This document shows positions 1-9,019 of a stretch of DNA of 64,000 nt, piece by piece. The notes under the pieces are model-generated. The model was not told the DNA's origin and did not search any database. It was given only the letters and a program-made list of their open reading frames with translations. The stretch comes from JALZUV01 sp964654855 (GTDB taxonomy: Bacteria; Pseudomonadota; Alphaproteobacteria; Rickettsiales; JALZUV01). Position 1 is the stretch's first letter. Every line of letters starts with the position of its first letter. The DNA lies in NCBI GenBank assembly GCA_964654855.1, contig CAZZJS010000001.1, positions 62,001 to 126,000 of the forward strand, in the 5' to 3' direction. A program made the translations under genes and the position numbers.

Positions 1-1
1 T

Positions 2-1471
2 AAATATTTAGCACAACCTTATGAGTTTTTTCTAAGTCGCCATTCTGGTGAGTTAGGGACGCGTATTTTGGCCGAAAGTCGTGAAGTGGTTTTCCAGTTT
101 TTGCGTCCAGCGGCAGAGTTGGTGGCTGCGGTTACAACAGTGCTGGCGATCGTGATTTTATTATTATGTATTGAGCCGATTCTGGCTCTTTCTGCCTTTA
201 TCGTATTTGGTTCTCTTTATGGCGTTACGTATGCGATTATTCGTAGTTATTTAAAACGTTTGGGGAAGGGGCGCTTATCCAGTAACAGTGAGCGATATCG
301 TGTGGCTACGGAAGCTTTGGGAGGCGTCAAGGTAATCAAGCTTTTAGGTAGAGAAGGGTCGTATTTGAACCGATATGGTAAAGCTTCACGCAAGATGGCG
401 AAAATTGAGGTTCTGGTGCATACACTTTCGACGATACCGCAATTTGTTTTACAAGCGATTGCCCTTGGTGGAATTTTGCTCCTCTGTGTGGTGATGGTAG
501 AGCCTGCTGTCGATGGCGAGCGGGCTTCTCTGGATGGCATTTTGCCTTTGTTGGGGGTGCTTGCTTTTGCGGGGCAGCGCCTTATGCCGGAGCTTTCGAT
601 CATTTACCGTTCATTGGCTAAGGTTCAAGCCGGGCGTGCAGCGGTTGATGTCGTTTATAATGATCTTTATACGACGCAAGAAGAGCAATCTTTAGATGAA
701 GGTGAAAAGCCGATTGGTTTAAAAGAGTCGATTCAGCTGAAACAATTATCATACCACTATCCAAATGCAGAGAATGCAGGTTTGTTTGATGTAGAGCTGA
801 ATATAAAGGCAGGAGAACGTATAGGGGTTGTGGGTACGACGGGTGCTGGAAAAACGACCCTTGCAGATATTATCCTTGGATTGCTAGAGCCACATTCAGG
901 TGAGATAAAGGTGGATGGCAAGCCGCTTACCAATGAAAATATTCGCGATTGGCAGCGTAATGTAGGTTATGTGCCGCAAGATGTTTTCTTAACGGATTCC
1001 TCTATTGAAGAGAATATAGCTCTTGGGCTTGAGAGTGATAAGATTGATCGATCAAAAGTTAAGAATTCAGCAAAAATTGCTAAGTTAGATGGCTTCATTC
1101 GTGAAGAGCTATCGCAAGGTTATGAAACGCTTGTAGGGGAGCGAGGTGTTCGTTTGTCGGGTGGGCAAATTCAGCGTATAGGTATCGCACGTGCGCTCTA
1201 TCATAATGCAGATTTAATTGTATTTGATGAAGCAACCAGTGCGCTGGATAATGTGACCGAACATGATGTGATGAGTGCGATTGGTTCGCTGCCTGGTGAT
1301 AAAACAGTTCTCCTCATTGCGCATCGCTTGAGTACGGTCAAAAGCTGTGATCGTATTATCGTGCTCGATAAAGGGCGTGTTGTTGGATGCGATACGTGGG
1401 ATGTGCTGATCAAAAAGAATAAAATTTTCAAGAAACTTGCTATGACTGATTCATCGGAGAGTGGAGTATAG
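2..1471 (+). CDS. ABC transporter, fused permease/ATPase (5' partial)
   Basis: The reading frame is open to the window edge, so the N-terminus is missing. What remains is the later part of a type-IV ABC exporter membrane domain (hydrophobic stretches around residues 50-85 and 145-190 of the visible part) followed by the nucleotide-binding domain. That domain shows Walker A GTTGAGKTT, the Q-loop region (YVPQDVFL), signature LSGGQ, Walker B LIVFDEA and the switch histidine (IAHRLST). The MsbA/PglK type of half-transporter flips lipid-linked glycans or lipids across the inner membrane. It stands 3 nt before a polysaccharide gene series, so a role as flippase for a lipid-linked saccharide is a reasonable inference. 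No Wzx-type flippase is visible in the window. Substrate is unknown. Confidence 0.9.
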   Translation, partial: KYLAQPYEFFLSRHSGELGTRILAESREVVFQFLRPAAELVAAVTTVLAIVILLLCIEPILALSAFIVFGSLYGVTYAIIRSYLKRLGKGRLSSNSERYRVATEALGGVKVIKLLGREGSYLNRYGKASRKMAKIEVLVHTLSTIPQFVLQAIALGGILLLCVVMVEPAVDGERASLDGILPLLGVLAFAGQRLMPELSIIYRSLAKVQAGRAAVDVVYNDLYTTQEEQSLDEGEKPIGLKESIQLKQLSYHYPNAENAGLFDVELNIKAGERIGVVGTTGAGKTTLADIILGLLEPHSGEIKVDGKPLTNENIRDWQRNVGYVPQDVFLTDSSIEENIALGLESDKIDRSKVKNSAKIAKLDGFIREELSQGYETLVGERGVRLSGGQIQRIGIARALYHNADLIVFDEATSALDNVTEHDVMSAIGSLPGDKTVLLIAHRLSTVKSCDRIIVLDKGRVVGCDTWDVLIKKNKIFKKLAMTDSSESGV

Positions 1472-1474
1472 CGA

Positions 1475-2479
1475 ATGGAGCTTTATTTGCATGCGGGGTT
1501 AAATAAAACCGGTTCGTCCTATTTGCAGGAAATGTTCTATGCAAATTCAGATTCTCTTGGCGCTGAATCGATATCTTATTTGGGAGGCGAGCGCCCAGGT
1601 GGAAATGCTGCCGAGCTGAGTTATGCTATTCGGCGTAATGATCGTGCTGGAGCAATGAAGCTAATGCGACAGCACTTTAATCATGCTTCTCAAGCGGGTT
1701 GTAAAAAGATACTCCTTTCGACGGAAATCTTTTTTCACGATTTTGCAGTAAAGGAGCGTTTTGAGTTATTGTGCTCTATTATTCGTGAAGTGGGTGTTAA
1801 AAATATTCATATTTTATTATTTTTTCGTGAACCGGTATCTCACGCTATTTCTACCTATTGCCATCGTAATGGTTTGCAAGAGGTTGGAGAGTTTGAGGAA
1901 TGGTTGGAACAAAAATATACTTACCCAAACGAACTATCTTCGTTTTTACAAGCATATGAGAGTTCTACGGATATTAAATGGTCTCTAAAAGCCTATACAA
2001 ATAGTGCTCTAAAAGCTGATACATGTGATTGGTTGGAAATTGCGGATATGGAAGAGCCGTTGAAAGATGAAGTGAATGTTTCAGTGACAGCAACCGAAGC
2101 AGTCATATTGGAAAAATTATATCAATTAAACCCTGAGCGATCGAAGGAACTTCGTGCTTCTTTTAAAGCGATTCCACGTGCGCAAAAGGCGTCGGATAAG
2201 GTTTTACGTTCGCAATGGCAACATGTTGCGGCGAGTAATCTAGTAAAATATCAATCTGAGTTTGAGCGCCTGAGTGAGCTTGTGGGCGAACCATTAGGTG
2301 TGAAAGAACCTAGTGAAGCGAAATTAGATAATCCAGAAACGATAGACATGGTTTTCTCTTCCTCTCAGATGCAAGAGGTTATCGAGCTTTGTGGTTCTAA
2401 AACACCGAAATTTTCACCTATAGGGTTTCTGAAGTCTTTCCGTCGTAAATTGCTTAGGATTCGTCGCTTTGGGTTGTGA
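1475..2479 (+). CDS. Sulfotransferase-family protein
   Basis: 334 residues. The N-terminus has a P-loop-like phosphosulfate-binding motif (LHAGLNKTGSSYLQ, residues about 5-18), as in PAPS-dependent sulfotransferases. A second motif (FFREPVSHAIS, around residue 117) resembles the 3'-phosphate-binding segment. These match the general sulfotransferase fold rather than a glycosyltransferase. It starts 3 nt after the ABC transporter stop and precedes the nonulosonate genes, so it may add sulfate to the glycan. The C-terminal end is basic and could touch the membrane. The acceptor cannot be predicted. The start ATG follows closely on the upstream stop, consistent with translational coupling. Confidence 0.65.
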   Translation: MELYLHAGLNKTGSSYLQEMFYANSDSLGAESISYLGGERPGGNAAELSYAIRRNDRAGAMKLMRQHFNHASQAGCKKILLSTEIFFHDFAVKERFELLCSIIREVGVKNIHILLFFREPVSHAISTYCHRNGLQEVGEFEEWLEQKYTYPNELSSFLQAYESSTDIKWSLKAYTNSALKADTCDWLEIADMEEPLKDEVNVSVTATEAVILEKLYQLNPERSKELRASFKAIPRAQKASDKVLRSQWQHVAASNLVKYQSEFERLSELVGEPLGVKEPSEAKLDNPETIDMVFSSSQMQEVIELCGSKTPKFSPIGFLKSFRRKLLRIRRFGL

Positions 2480-2524
2480 AAGGATAAAAAGTATGGTGTG
2501 TTTAATCGCTGAATAGAAAGAAAA

Positions 2525-3559
2525 ATGAGTATGTTTGCTGAGAAGCTAAAAGATCCAAACCAGCCGCTCATTATTGCGGAAATTGCGCAGAATCATGATG
2601 GTTCGCTCGGCATGTGCTATGCTTATGTTGATGTGCTGGCGGATGCAGGTGTGCAGGCAGTGAAATTTCAAACACATATTGCTTCTGAAGAGTCGACGGT
2701 GGATGAACCGTTCCGAATCAAATTTTCTCACCAAGATGAGCGTCGCTACGATTATTGGAAACGTATGGAATTTACAGAGGAGCAATGGGTAGGTTTAAAA
2801 GCCCATGCCGATGCAAAAGGCGTTGAATTTATCAGCACGCCCTTTTCCGTTGCCGCGGTGGAGTTACTAGATCGCGTTGGTGTTCCCGTATGGAAAGTCG
2901 GTTCGGGTGATACGCTCTCGCGTGAGTTGCTGGATAAAATGATTGCGACGAGAAAGCCAATTATTGTCAGCACAGGTATGAGCGCTTGGACGGAAATTGA
3001 TGCGGTGGTGGAGATTCTCAAATCAGCAGGAGCAGATTATACTATCATGCAATGTACCAGTATGTATCCAACACCGTTGGAATCTACGGGTTTAAATATT
3101 TTGGATGAAATGAAGCAGCGTTATGGCTGCCGTATCGGCTTGTCGGATCATTCAGGTTCGCTTAGCCCTGCGATGACGGCTGTGGCGCGTGGACATAATC
3201 TGATCGAGCTGCATGTGACGTTTGATAAGCGTATGTTCGGGCCGGATATCAGCTCTTCTATTACGGTGGAGCAGGTGGCGCAGTTAGCTCAATTTGCTAA
3301 TGAAGTGGCGAAGATGGATGCTAACCCGGTCGATAAAGATACGATGGCCGATAAGCTGAAAGAGCAAAAAGCGCTCTTTGCAAAAAGCGTCGCGCTGAAA
3401 AAGGACTTGCTGGCTGGGCATGTGTTAAGTTTAGAGGATATCACTTCCAAAAAGCCGGCAACGGGCATTCCGTGGACGAGTAAAGATCAAGTTATTGGGC
3501 GTGCATTAGCACAGAATGTGCCTGCAAATAGATTGCTGCGAGATGAGGATTTAAAATAA
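2525..3559 (+). CDS. neuB: Nonulosonic acid synthase (NeuB/LegI family)
   Basis: 344 residues, usual length for the family. It condenses phosphoenolpyruvate with ManNAc or a 2,4-diacetamido-6-deoxyhexose to form sialic or legionaminic acid. The N-terminal TIM-barrel begins with LIIAEIAQNHDGS, characteristic of NeuB. Further family motifs are KFQTH, STPFS, KVGSGD, IIVSTGMS, MQCTSMYPTP and GLSDHSGS. The C-terminus (about residues 285-344) is the antifreeze-like SAF domain (AKSVALKKDLLAGHVLSLED). The stop overlaps the start of the epimerase gene by one base (TAATG). The neighbours supply the substrate and activate the product. Which nonulosonate is made cannot be told from this enzyme alone. Confidence 0.9.
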   Translation: MSMFAEKLKDPNQPLIIAEIAQNHDGSLGMCYAYVDVLADAGVQAVKFQTHIASEESTVDEPFRIKFSHQDERRYDYWKRMEFTEEQWVGLKAHADAKGVEFISTPFSVAAVELLDRVGVPVWKVGSGDTLSRELLDKMIATRKPIIVSTGMSAWTEIDAVVEILKSAGADYTIMQCTSMYPTPLESTGLNILDEMKQRYGCRIGLSDHSGSLSPAMTAVARGHNLIELHVTFDKRMFGPDISSSITVEQVAQLAQFANEVAKMDANPVDKDTMADKLKEQKALFAKSVALKKDLLAGHVLSLEDITSKKPATGIPWTSKDQVIGRALAQNVPANRLLRDEDLK

Positions 3560-4728
3560 TGGGTAAACGTAAAATCTGTGTCGTAGTGCATAGTCGCGCC
3601 AATTATGGGCGTATTAAGTCGGCCATGCAGGCAATTAAAGATCATCCGGATTTGATTCTTGAATTAGTGGTTGGGTCTTCTGCTTTGCTTGATAGGTATG
3701 GTGCGGTTATTAATGTCATCCGCGAAGATGGTTTTAAAGAAGATGCCGTACTTCATTCTACCTTAGAAGGAGATGCTCCTGCTATCATGGCAAAATCGAC
3801 TGGCCTTTCGATTGTTGAACTTGCGACACATTTTGAAAATCTAAAACCGGATATGGTGCTAACCGTCGCCGATAGATATGAAACATTATCGACTGCCGTT
3901 GCGGCCAGTTACATGAATATCCCTGTTGTCCACACACAGGGTGGTGAAGTGACAGGCTCCATTGATGAGGGCGTACGTCATGCTATCACCAAGCTTTCGC
4001 ATGTACATTTTCCGGCGACGGAACGCGCGAAAGATTATGTAATTCGTATGGGTGAAGATCCTGCGAAAGTGTTCTTTACTGGTTGCCCCGCGATTGATTT
4101 GGTGGCAGATTTAGACCTCACCTTGCCGTCTGATCTTTTTATCCGCTATGGCGGTGTGGGGAGCGGTTTAGAAGTCGATAAAGATTATATCGTAGTGTTA
4201 CAACATCCCGTGACGACGGAGTTTGGTTCGGGATTAGAGCAAATTAAAGCAACGCTAAGCGCCGTTCACACCTTGGCGAAAGAAGGAATGCAAGTGGCAT
4301 GGCTCTGGCCGAATGTCGATGCAGGATCGGATGATATTTCAAAAGGGATTCGTTCTTTCCGCGAGCATAATGAAACACCTAATATGCATTTCTTCCTGAA
4401 TTTTGAGCCAGAAGATTATGCACGTTTAATTGCAAATACGAAATGTATCGTGGGTAATTCCTCCTCTGGTTTGCGTGAAGGCGCCTTCTTGGGTGTGCCT
4501 TGTGTGAATGTAGGAACGCGTCAATCAGGCCGCGAAAAGGCTGCGAATGTAACGGATGTAGATTACAATGCTGCGGAGATTTTAGAGGCTGCGCGCAAGC
4601 AAATTGCTCATGGAAAATATGAACGTGATACGCTGGTAGGCGATGGTACGGCAGGTAAACAAATGGCCGATGTTTTGGCAAAAGTGCCATTGGATATTCA
4701 AAAGAAAATTCATTATATCAACGATTAG
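3559..4728 (+). CDS. neuC: UDP-GlcNAc 2-epimerase, hydrolysing (NeuC/LegG family)
   Basis: 389 residues of the GT-B-fold hydrolysing UDP-HexNAc 2-epimerase family. The enzyme removes UDP and epimerises C2, giving ManNAc (NeuC) or the 2,4-diacetamido sugar for legionaminate (LegG). Visible motifs are the N-terminal SRANYGR loop, VLTVADRYET, HTQGGEVTGSIDE and the C-terminal NSSSGLREGAFLGVPCVNVGTRQ. No dehydratase or aminotransferase genes of the LegB/LegC kind lie in the window, which favours plain sialic acid, but they could lie upstream of the edge. It is coupled to the synthase by a TAATG overlap and followed after 10 nt by the CMP-sugar synthetase. Confidence 0.88.
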   Translation: MGKRKICVVVHSRANYGRIKSAMQAIKDHPDLILELVVGSSALLDRYGAVINVIREDGFKEDAVLHSTLEGDAPAIMAKSTGLSIVELATHFENLKPDMVLTVADRYETLSTAVAASYMNIPVVHTQGGEVTGSIDEGVRHAITKLSHVHFPATERAKDYVIRMGEDPAKVFFTGCPAIDLVADLDLTLPSDLFIRYGGVGSGLEVDKDYIVVLQHPVTTEFGSGLEQIKATLSAVHTLAKEGMQVAWLWPNVDAGSDDISKGIRSFREHNETPNMHFFLNFEPEDYARLIANTKCIVGNSSSGLREGAFLGVPCVNVGTRQSGREKAANVTDVDYNAAEILEAARKQIAHGKYERDTLVGDGTAGKQMADVLAKVPLDIQKKIHYIND

Positions 4729-4738
4729 AGTTACCCTT

Positions 4739-5431
4739 ATGCCAACTGCTTTCGCTTCTTTTTGCATTATCCCTGTTCGCGGTGGTAGTAAGGGAATCCC
4801 GCGTAAGAATCTTGCTGAATTTAACGGCATGTCGCTGCTGGAATGGACGATTGAACAAGCGAAAGAAGTCTATAAAAACGAGCAAATACTCGTTTCAACC
4901 GAAGATGCCGAGATGGCAATGGTTGCAAAGGCAACGGGCGTTACATTGATTGATCGCCCCATTGAGTTGGCACAAGATGAGACGACAACGAATGCTGTGG
5001 TGGATCATTTACTTGCCGAGATTGATGAAGATGGAAGCAAGTTTAACCATTTTACGATTCTGCAAGTGACGTCGCCGCTGCGTAATGCAGAGGATATTCA
5101 AAAAGCTGAAAATTTGATGCAAACTGCTGAATATGAGTCGCTGGTCAGCGCCTATTTAGAGACTGAATCGCATCCTGCAAAAATGTATCAAATGCAAAAT
5201 GGAAAGGCAGTTTCAGTCGCGCCAAAAATGGAATATATGCGCCGGCAGGATTTGCCGAAAGTATATCGTCGCAATGGAGCTATATTTTCCTGCACGCGCA
5301 GTTTTTATGATCGTACCGGCAAGTTATGGGGAGGAGGTATGGGTATTGTCGAAATGCCCAAAACCCGCTCAGTCGATGTCGATACACCGGAAGACCTAGC
5401 CCGTGCAAATCAGTTTTTCTCTGCGAGGTAA
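4739..5431 (+). CDS. neuA: Acylneuraminate cytidylyltransferase (NeuA family)
   Basis: 230 residues from the ATG at 4739. A longer in-frame reading would run back into the epimerase gene, so this ATG 10 nt after that stop was chosen. The N-terminal nucleotide-binding loop (IIPVRGGSKGIPRKN) is the hallmark of CMP-sialate and related CMP-nonulosonate synthetases. QVTSPLR and the C-terminal VDVDTPEDL segment also fit. It activates the nonulosonic acid with CTP for transfer. With the two preceding genes it completes UDP-GlcNAc to CMP-nonulosonate in three consecutive genes. Some homologues carry a C-terminal phosphatase or esterase domain; this one does not. Confidence 0.9.
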   Translation: MPTAFASFCIIPVRGGSKGIPRKNLAEFNGMSLLEWTIEQAKEVYKNEQILVSTEDAEMAMVAKATGVTLIDRPIELAQDETTTNAVVDHLLAEIDEDGSKFNHFTILQVTSPLRNAEDIQKAENLMQTAEYESLVSAYLETESHPAKMYQMQNGKAVSVAPKMEYMRRQDLPKVYRRNGAIFSCTRSFYDRTGKLWGGGMGIVEMPKTRSVDVDTPEDLARANQFFSAR

Positions 5432-5434
5432 GTC

Positions 5435-6370
5435 ATGTCGAATGCTGTTATTGCCATTGTTTCGTCACCTTTGCAGTTAGCGGTATTTAATGCTTCCAGT
5501 GTTGATAAGGCTCAGGCTACTATCATCGGAAATCGTGGAGTTGACGGCGATATTAGCTATGAGCAGTCGGTGTTAAATGATGGCAATTTTATTGCTAAAT
5601 TGAGCGAATTGATTGGCAGTCAAGAGGTTGAGGTGTTTATCCCTAATTCACTCAACCTTGTTTATTTTTTCGCAATATCAGATAAGCGCATAAAGCGAAT
5701 TTCATTTGTAGATGAAGGACGTTTGACGAAACGATTTTTGGCAAATGGGCATAAAAAGCCTATAGCAAAGCATCATCGAATATTCTCCGCACTCATGCGT
5801 ATGGTTGGAATTTTTCCGAAGCCGCTACGCCCGCTATGTTATAAGTTTATTACCTATGTAATGCGTAAATATGTAGTGCAATTTTATGAAAGAGATACGC
5901 TGGCTTACCCTTACCGGACAATCGAACGAACGCAGAAATCTGGGGTGTTATTAAGTCATGTGCCACTTGCTGTTATGCAAAGTTGGGTGGAATTTGTTGA
6001 TTTAACTGAGAAACTAGATTTTCCGCAAAATTGTATGAATCAAGCGTGTCTTTTCTTGCATCCGCGTTATGCCGAAGATCCTGCATTAATTGGTCAATTA
6101 CAAAGAGAGTTAGGCGGAGAAAAACAGAAGCTATTGGTTAGGCCGCATCCAAATTTCACACGTGCGCCAGAGCTATTAGAGGAAGTGATTGCTCGCATTA
6201 AACATGCTGGAATTGAGTGCGAGATTGTAGGCGTCTCTGGTGTGCATGAGGTGGCAATTGAACTCTATGCACGCGGAGTGCGTACTTTCTTCTGTGGCGA
6301 AACTTCCATTACCGATACAGTCGAGGCCTATCCCGGCTATTTTGAAGGGTTGAAGATTGTTAAAATCTAG
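5435..6370 (+). CDS. Probable sialyltransferase-like glycosyltransferase
   Basis: 311 residues, starting 3 nt after neuA. The N-terminus (AIVSSPLQLAVFNAS) resembles the SPLQ-type opening of GT52 lipooligosaccharide sialyltransferases. Later come LLVRPHPNFT (an HP motif shared by GT52 and polysialyltransferase-like GT-B enzymes) and FFCGETSITDTVE, a Ser/Thr-rich loop like the CMP-binding end of those families. Position directly after the CMP-nonulosonate synthetase agrees with a nonulosonate transferase. The assignment rests on short motifs and context. It could be another GT-B enzyme. No signal peptide or clear membrane segment is visible. Confidence 0.55.
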   Translation: MSNAVIAIVSSPLQLAVFNASSVDKAQATIIGNRGVDGDISYEQSVLNDGNFIAKLSELIGSQEVEVFIPNSLNLVYFFAISDKRIKRISFVDEGRLTKRFLANGHKKPIAKHHRIFSALMRMVGIFPKPLRPLCYKFITYVMRKYVVQFYERDTLAYPYRTIERTQKSGVLLSHVPLAVMQSWVEFVDLTEKLDFPQNCMNQACLFLHPRYAEDPALIGQLQRELGGEKQKLLVRPHPNFTRAPELLEEVIARIKHAGIECEIVGVSGVHEVAIELYARGVRTFFCGETSITDTVEAYPGYFEGLKIVKI

Positions 6371-6418
6371 TTTTACGCTACTCTTATTTCTAGAATCTAA
6401 TAGATGGGGATAGGATAG

Positions 6419-7258
6419 ATGGACGTTAAAGAAGCATTTCAAAAATCTCCCTATCAGGTCAAAAAACATACTAGCTATTTTGCGACCTACGAGCGCCTTT
6501 TTACACCTTATAAAGATAAGCCCATTACTTTTGTTGAAGTAGGGGTTTTAAATGGTGGTTCTTTATTTATGTGGCGGGCTTTTTGGGGAGATAATGTCCG
6601 TATTATCGGTGTTGATATGAACCCCGGTGCTAAACGTTGGGAAGATGAAGGTTTTGAAATTCATATTGGTGATCAAAGTGACCCTAACTTTTGGAATGAT
6701 TTTTTCGCACAGGTGGGTGAGGTCGATATTTTATTGGATGATGGTGGTCACACATTCGAACAACAAATTGTGACTTATGAAAGTGCTTTGCCACATATTA
6801 AAGATGATGGGCTGTTGGTTGTAGAGGATACTCATACTTCTTATATGCCAGATTTTGGCGGCCCATCACGTCGCTCGTTTGTTTCTTTCGCAAAAAATGT
6901 GGTCGATGGTATTCATTATCGTAGCGGTAATGTTGCGAAGAAGAATTTTGAAGAACAGGTGGTGGCTGTTAGCTTCTTTGAGTCGATTGTCGCTTTTATC
7001 GTCAATCGTTCCCTTGCGGAGGAGAAGGCATCGCCTGCGGTTAATGGAGGTGAGAGTTCTGGCGCGATGGATTATCGCCATGCTGAGAGCTTTACAGGCA
7101 GTACGCTTAACAAGCTGACCCATAAATATGTGCATCTGAAACACTTACCTATCGTAGGTAAGATACTTGCGAAAACATGGAGTAAGCTACAAATTCTTTT
7201 ACTTTGGCTTATATCTAAGCGAAAAACGCTAACAATGGGGAAGCACTTTAAATATTGA
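6419..7258 (+). CDS. Class I SAM-dependent methyltransferase-like protein
   Basis: 279 residues. The core Rossmann motif is FVEVGVLNGGSLFMW (residues about 41-55), followed by an acidic second strand (IIGVDMNPGA) and DILLDDGGHTFEQQ. The last motif is typical of the macrocin O-methyltransferase/cephalosporin-hydroxylase-like group common in glycan loci. LLVVEDTHTSY follows. A basic, hydrophobic C-terminal tail (about residues 235-279) may contact the membrane. It most likely O-methylates a sugar or an aglycone. It sits in the plus-strand polysaccharide gene series, 48 nt after the glycosyltransferase and 10 nt before the GT2 gene. Confidence 0.7.
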   Translation: MDVKEAFQKSPYQVKKHTSYFATYERLFTPYKDKPITFVEVGVLNGGSLFMWRAFWGDNVRIIGVDMNPGAKRWEDEGFEIHIGDQSDPNFWNDFFAQVGEVDILLDDGGHTFEQQIVTYESALPHIKDDGLLVVEDTHTSYMPDFGGPSRRSFVSFAKNVVDGIHYRSGNVAKKNFEEQVVAVSFFESIVAFIVNRSLAEEKASPAVNGGESSGAMDYRHAESFTGSTLNKLTHKYVHLKHLPIVGKILAKTWSKLQILLLWLISKRKTLTMGKHFKY

Positions 7259-7268
7259 ATATTGTGCA

Positions 7269-8231
7269 ATGAAGGTAGAAAATTCACAGTTCACGATTTC
7301 TGTTGTTATTCCCCTTTATAATAAAGCGGAAGCTGTGGCTCGCACCCTGAAATCAGTGTTGAACCAATCGCGCTTGCCAGATGAATTAATTATCGTTGAT
7401 GATGGATCTTCTGACAGATCACCAGAGGTGGCGAAGGAGCTTTTAGAAAAGGCCGAAACGCAAATTAAATTCACAATCATTTCTCAAAAAAATGCAGGAG
7501 TATCAGTTGCTCGCAATCGAGGTGCAAATGCATCTAAAATGGATTATATTTCTTTTCTCGATGCAGATGATGAGTGGTTGCCTGATTATGTGTTGGAGGT
7601 GGAGAAGCTTGCCCGTACATATCCAGATGCCGGTGTGTTGAGTATTCGTAGTTCTAAGGTAAATGCAGATGGTGTCATCGTGCCGGAACCGAGCCCATTG
7701 CCCGACCCATTCTTTGCTATGGTTGATAATATGTTGGATGTTTATCGCCGTGGTTACGGGGTGATGCATACTTCCGCTGTGACGGTAAAACGCGATATTT
7801 GGGAGCGTTCAGAGGGTTTCCCGCCCGGGGCACGTAAAAGTCAAGATATGCATCTATGGTTGCAGCTTTGCCTGACGGAATCTTTCGCGCATAGTAGCCA
7901 GCCACTTAGCATTTGGCATGATGATTTTAGCGGTGTGTCACGCCGTAAGGGAGTAGTTCCTTCTCACTTTAATTATTTTTTGGGAACAGAAGAAGGGCGA
8001 GCGCAGTTGCGTGATACTTCGCTAGTAAAGTTTTTAGGCTCGAATATGCTCATACATATTGGTGGACATCGTCTTACGGAAGATGCGGTGGTGGTCAAAC
8101 AGTTACGAAAACTCTCCTCTGCTTTACCGCTGCAGTATCGTGTCAAATCAATGGTGATATCGATAGTACCGATTTGGTGCCTAAATTTGCTCGTATGGAT
8201 TCGCCAGCGTTCACGGGGGTTGAAACGATGA
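7269..8231 (+). CDS. Glycosyltransferase family 2 protein
   Basis: 320 residues. The GT-A fold opens with ISVVIPLYNKAEAVARTL. The nucleotide-sugar motif is ELIIVDDGSSDRS, and FLDADDEWLPDY contains the DXD metal site. SVARNRGA lies between them as usual. A weakly hydrophobic basic C-terminal segment (about residues 290-320) may anchor it to the membrane. It should add one sugar to the lipid-linked repeat; donor and acceptor cannot be read from sequence. Its stop overlaps the next gene's start by 4 nt (ATGA at 8228), so the two are probably translated together. Confidence 0.88.
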   Translation: MKVENSQFTISVVIPLYNKAEAVARTLKSVLNQSRLPDELIIVDDGSSDRSPEVAKELLEKAETQIKFTIISQKNAGVSVARNRGANASKMDYISFLDADDEWLPDYVLEVEKLARTYPDAGVLSIRSSKVNADGVIVPEPSPLPDPFFAMVDNMLDVYRRGYGVMHTSAVTVKRDIWERSEGFPPGARKSQDMHLWLQLCLTESFAHSSQPLSIWHDDFSGVSRRKGVVPSHFNYFLGTEEGRAQLRDTSLVKFLGSNMLIHIGGHRLTEDAVVVKQLRKLSSALPLQYRVKSMVISIVPIWCLNLLVWIRQRSRGLKR

Positions 8232-9019
8232 CGGAAATCAAGCCAACCTGTGTGATTGCCTTTTTTGGCATTGATCGTCGGTTGGATATTACAGCACCTT
8301 CGATCATTGAAAATATCATTCGTCCTGCACAAGAGCATTTTCAAGTGAAACTTATGGCGCATCTATGGTCGGTCACTTCCATTGATAATGACCGGTCAGG
8401 CGAGAAGGGTAAGCTTGCTGCCCCACGTCTCTCTCTATTGCCGGAAGGTGAGTATAAAATTGAGCCGCCTATCGAAAGAGCTGGTCATCCAGATTTTCAA
8501 ACTTTGTGTGAGTTTGGAGATTTTTGGGGGGATGGGTTTAAAAGTCTCTTCAATCTTTATTCGCAGTTAGTATCGCTTACTCGAGTGACGAATATGGCGT
8601 TAGAAGAAAAACCAGATTATGTAATTTTTGTGCGTCCAGACTTGCTTTATCACGACTCGTTTGAACCATCGTTAAAGGTAGTGAAAGAGAGTGAAGCTAC
8701 TAGCATAATAGGGCTGCCTAATTGGCAGCCACATGGCGGTTTTAATGATCGTTTTGCTATTTGTAAGGGGCGTTCAGCGACTGAAGCTTATGGTAAACGA
8801 TTAGCCTGCGTGTTAGAGTTCTGTAATGTATCTTCTGCACCACTTCATTCGGAAAAACTTCTGAAATATGCTGTGACACAGAGTAATATTAAGGTTAAGA
8901 AAATTTCTGCACGTGCATCGCGTATCCGTATTGATGGGCGTAGCCAAGTGGAAGATTTTTCATTTTATGGTTGGAAACTATACTTGCGTGCATGGCTCGG
9001 AAAGCTGAAATTAAAATAA
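8228..9019 (+). CDS. Unknown protein of polysaccharide locus, glycosyltransferase-like
   Basis: 263 residues using the ATG at 8228, which overlaps the GT2 stop as ATGA. I do not recognise a named family. The opening (CVIAFFGIDRRLDITAPSI) resembles the start of small capsule-locus glycosyltransferase-like proteins. The segment DYVIFVRPDLLYHDSF has the look of a nucleotide-sugar region with acidic residues. No signal peptide is visible. The C-terminus (LYLRAWLGKLKLK) is amphipathic and basic, like many peripheral glycosyltransferases. Its stop overlaps the next start by one base (TAATG). Function is inferred from place only. Confidence 0.6.
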   Translation: MTEIKPTCVIAFFGIDRRLDITAPSIIENIIRPAQEHFQVKLMAHLWSVTSIDNDRSGEKGKLAAPRLSLLPEGEYKIEPPIERAGHPDFQTLCEFGDFWGDGFKSLFNLYSQLVSLTRVTNMALEEKPDYVIFVRPDLLYHDSFEPSLKVVKESEATSIIGLPNWQPHGGFNDRFAICKGRSATEAYGKRLACVLEFCNVSSAPLHSEKLLKYAVTQSNIKVKKISARASRIRIDGRSQVEDFSFYGWKLYLRAWLGKLKLK

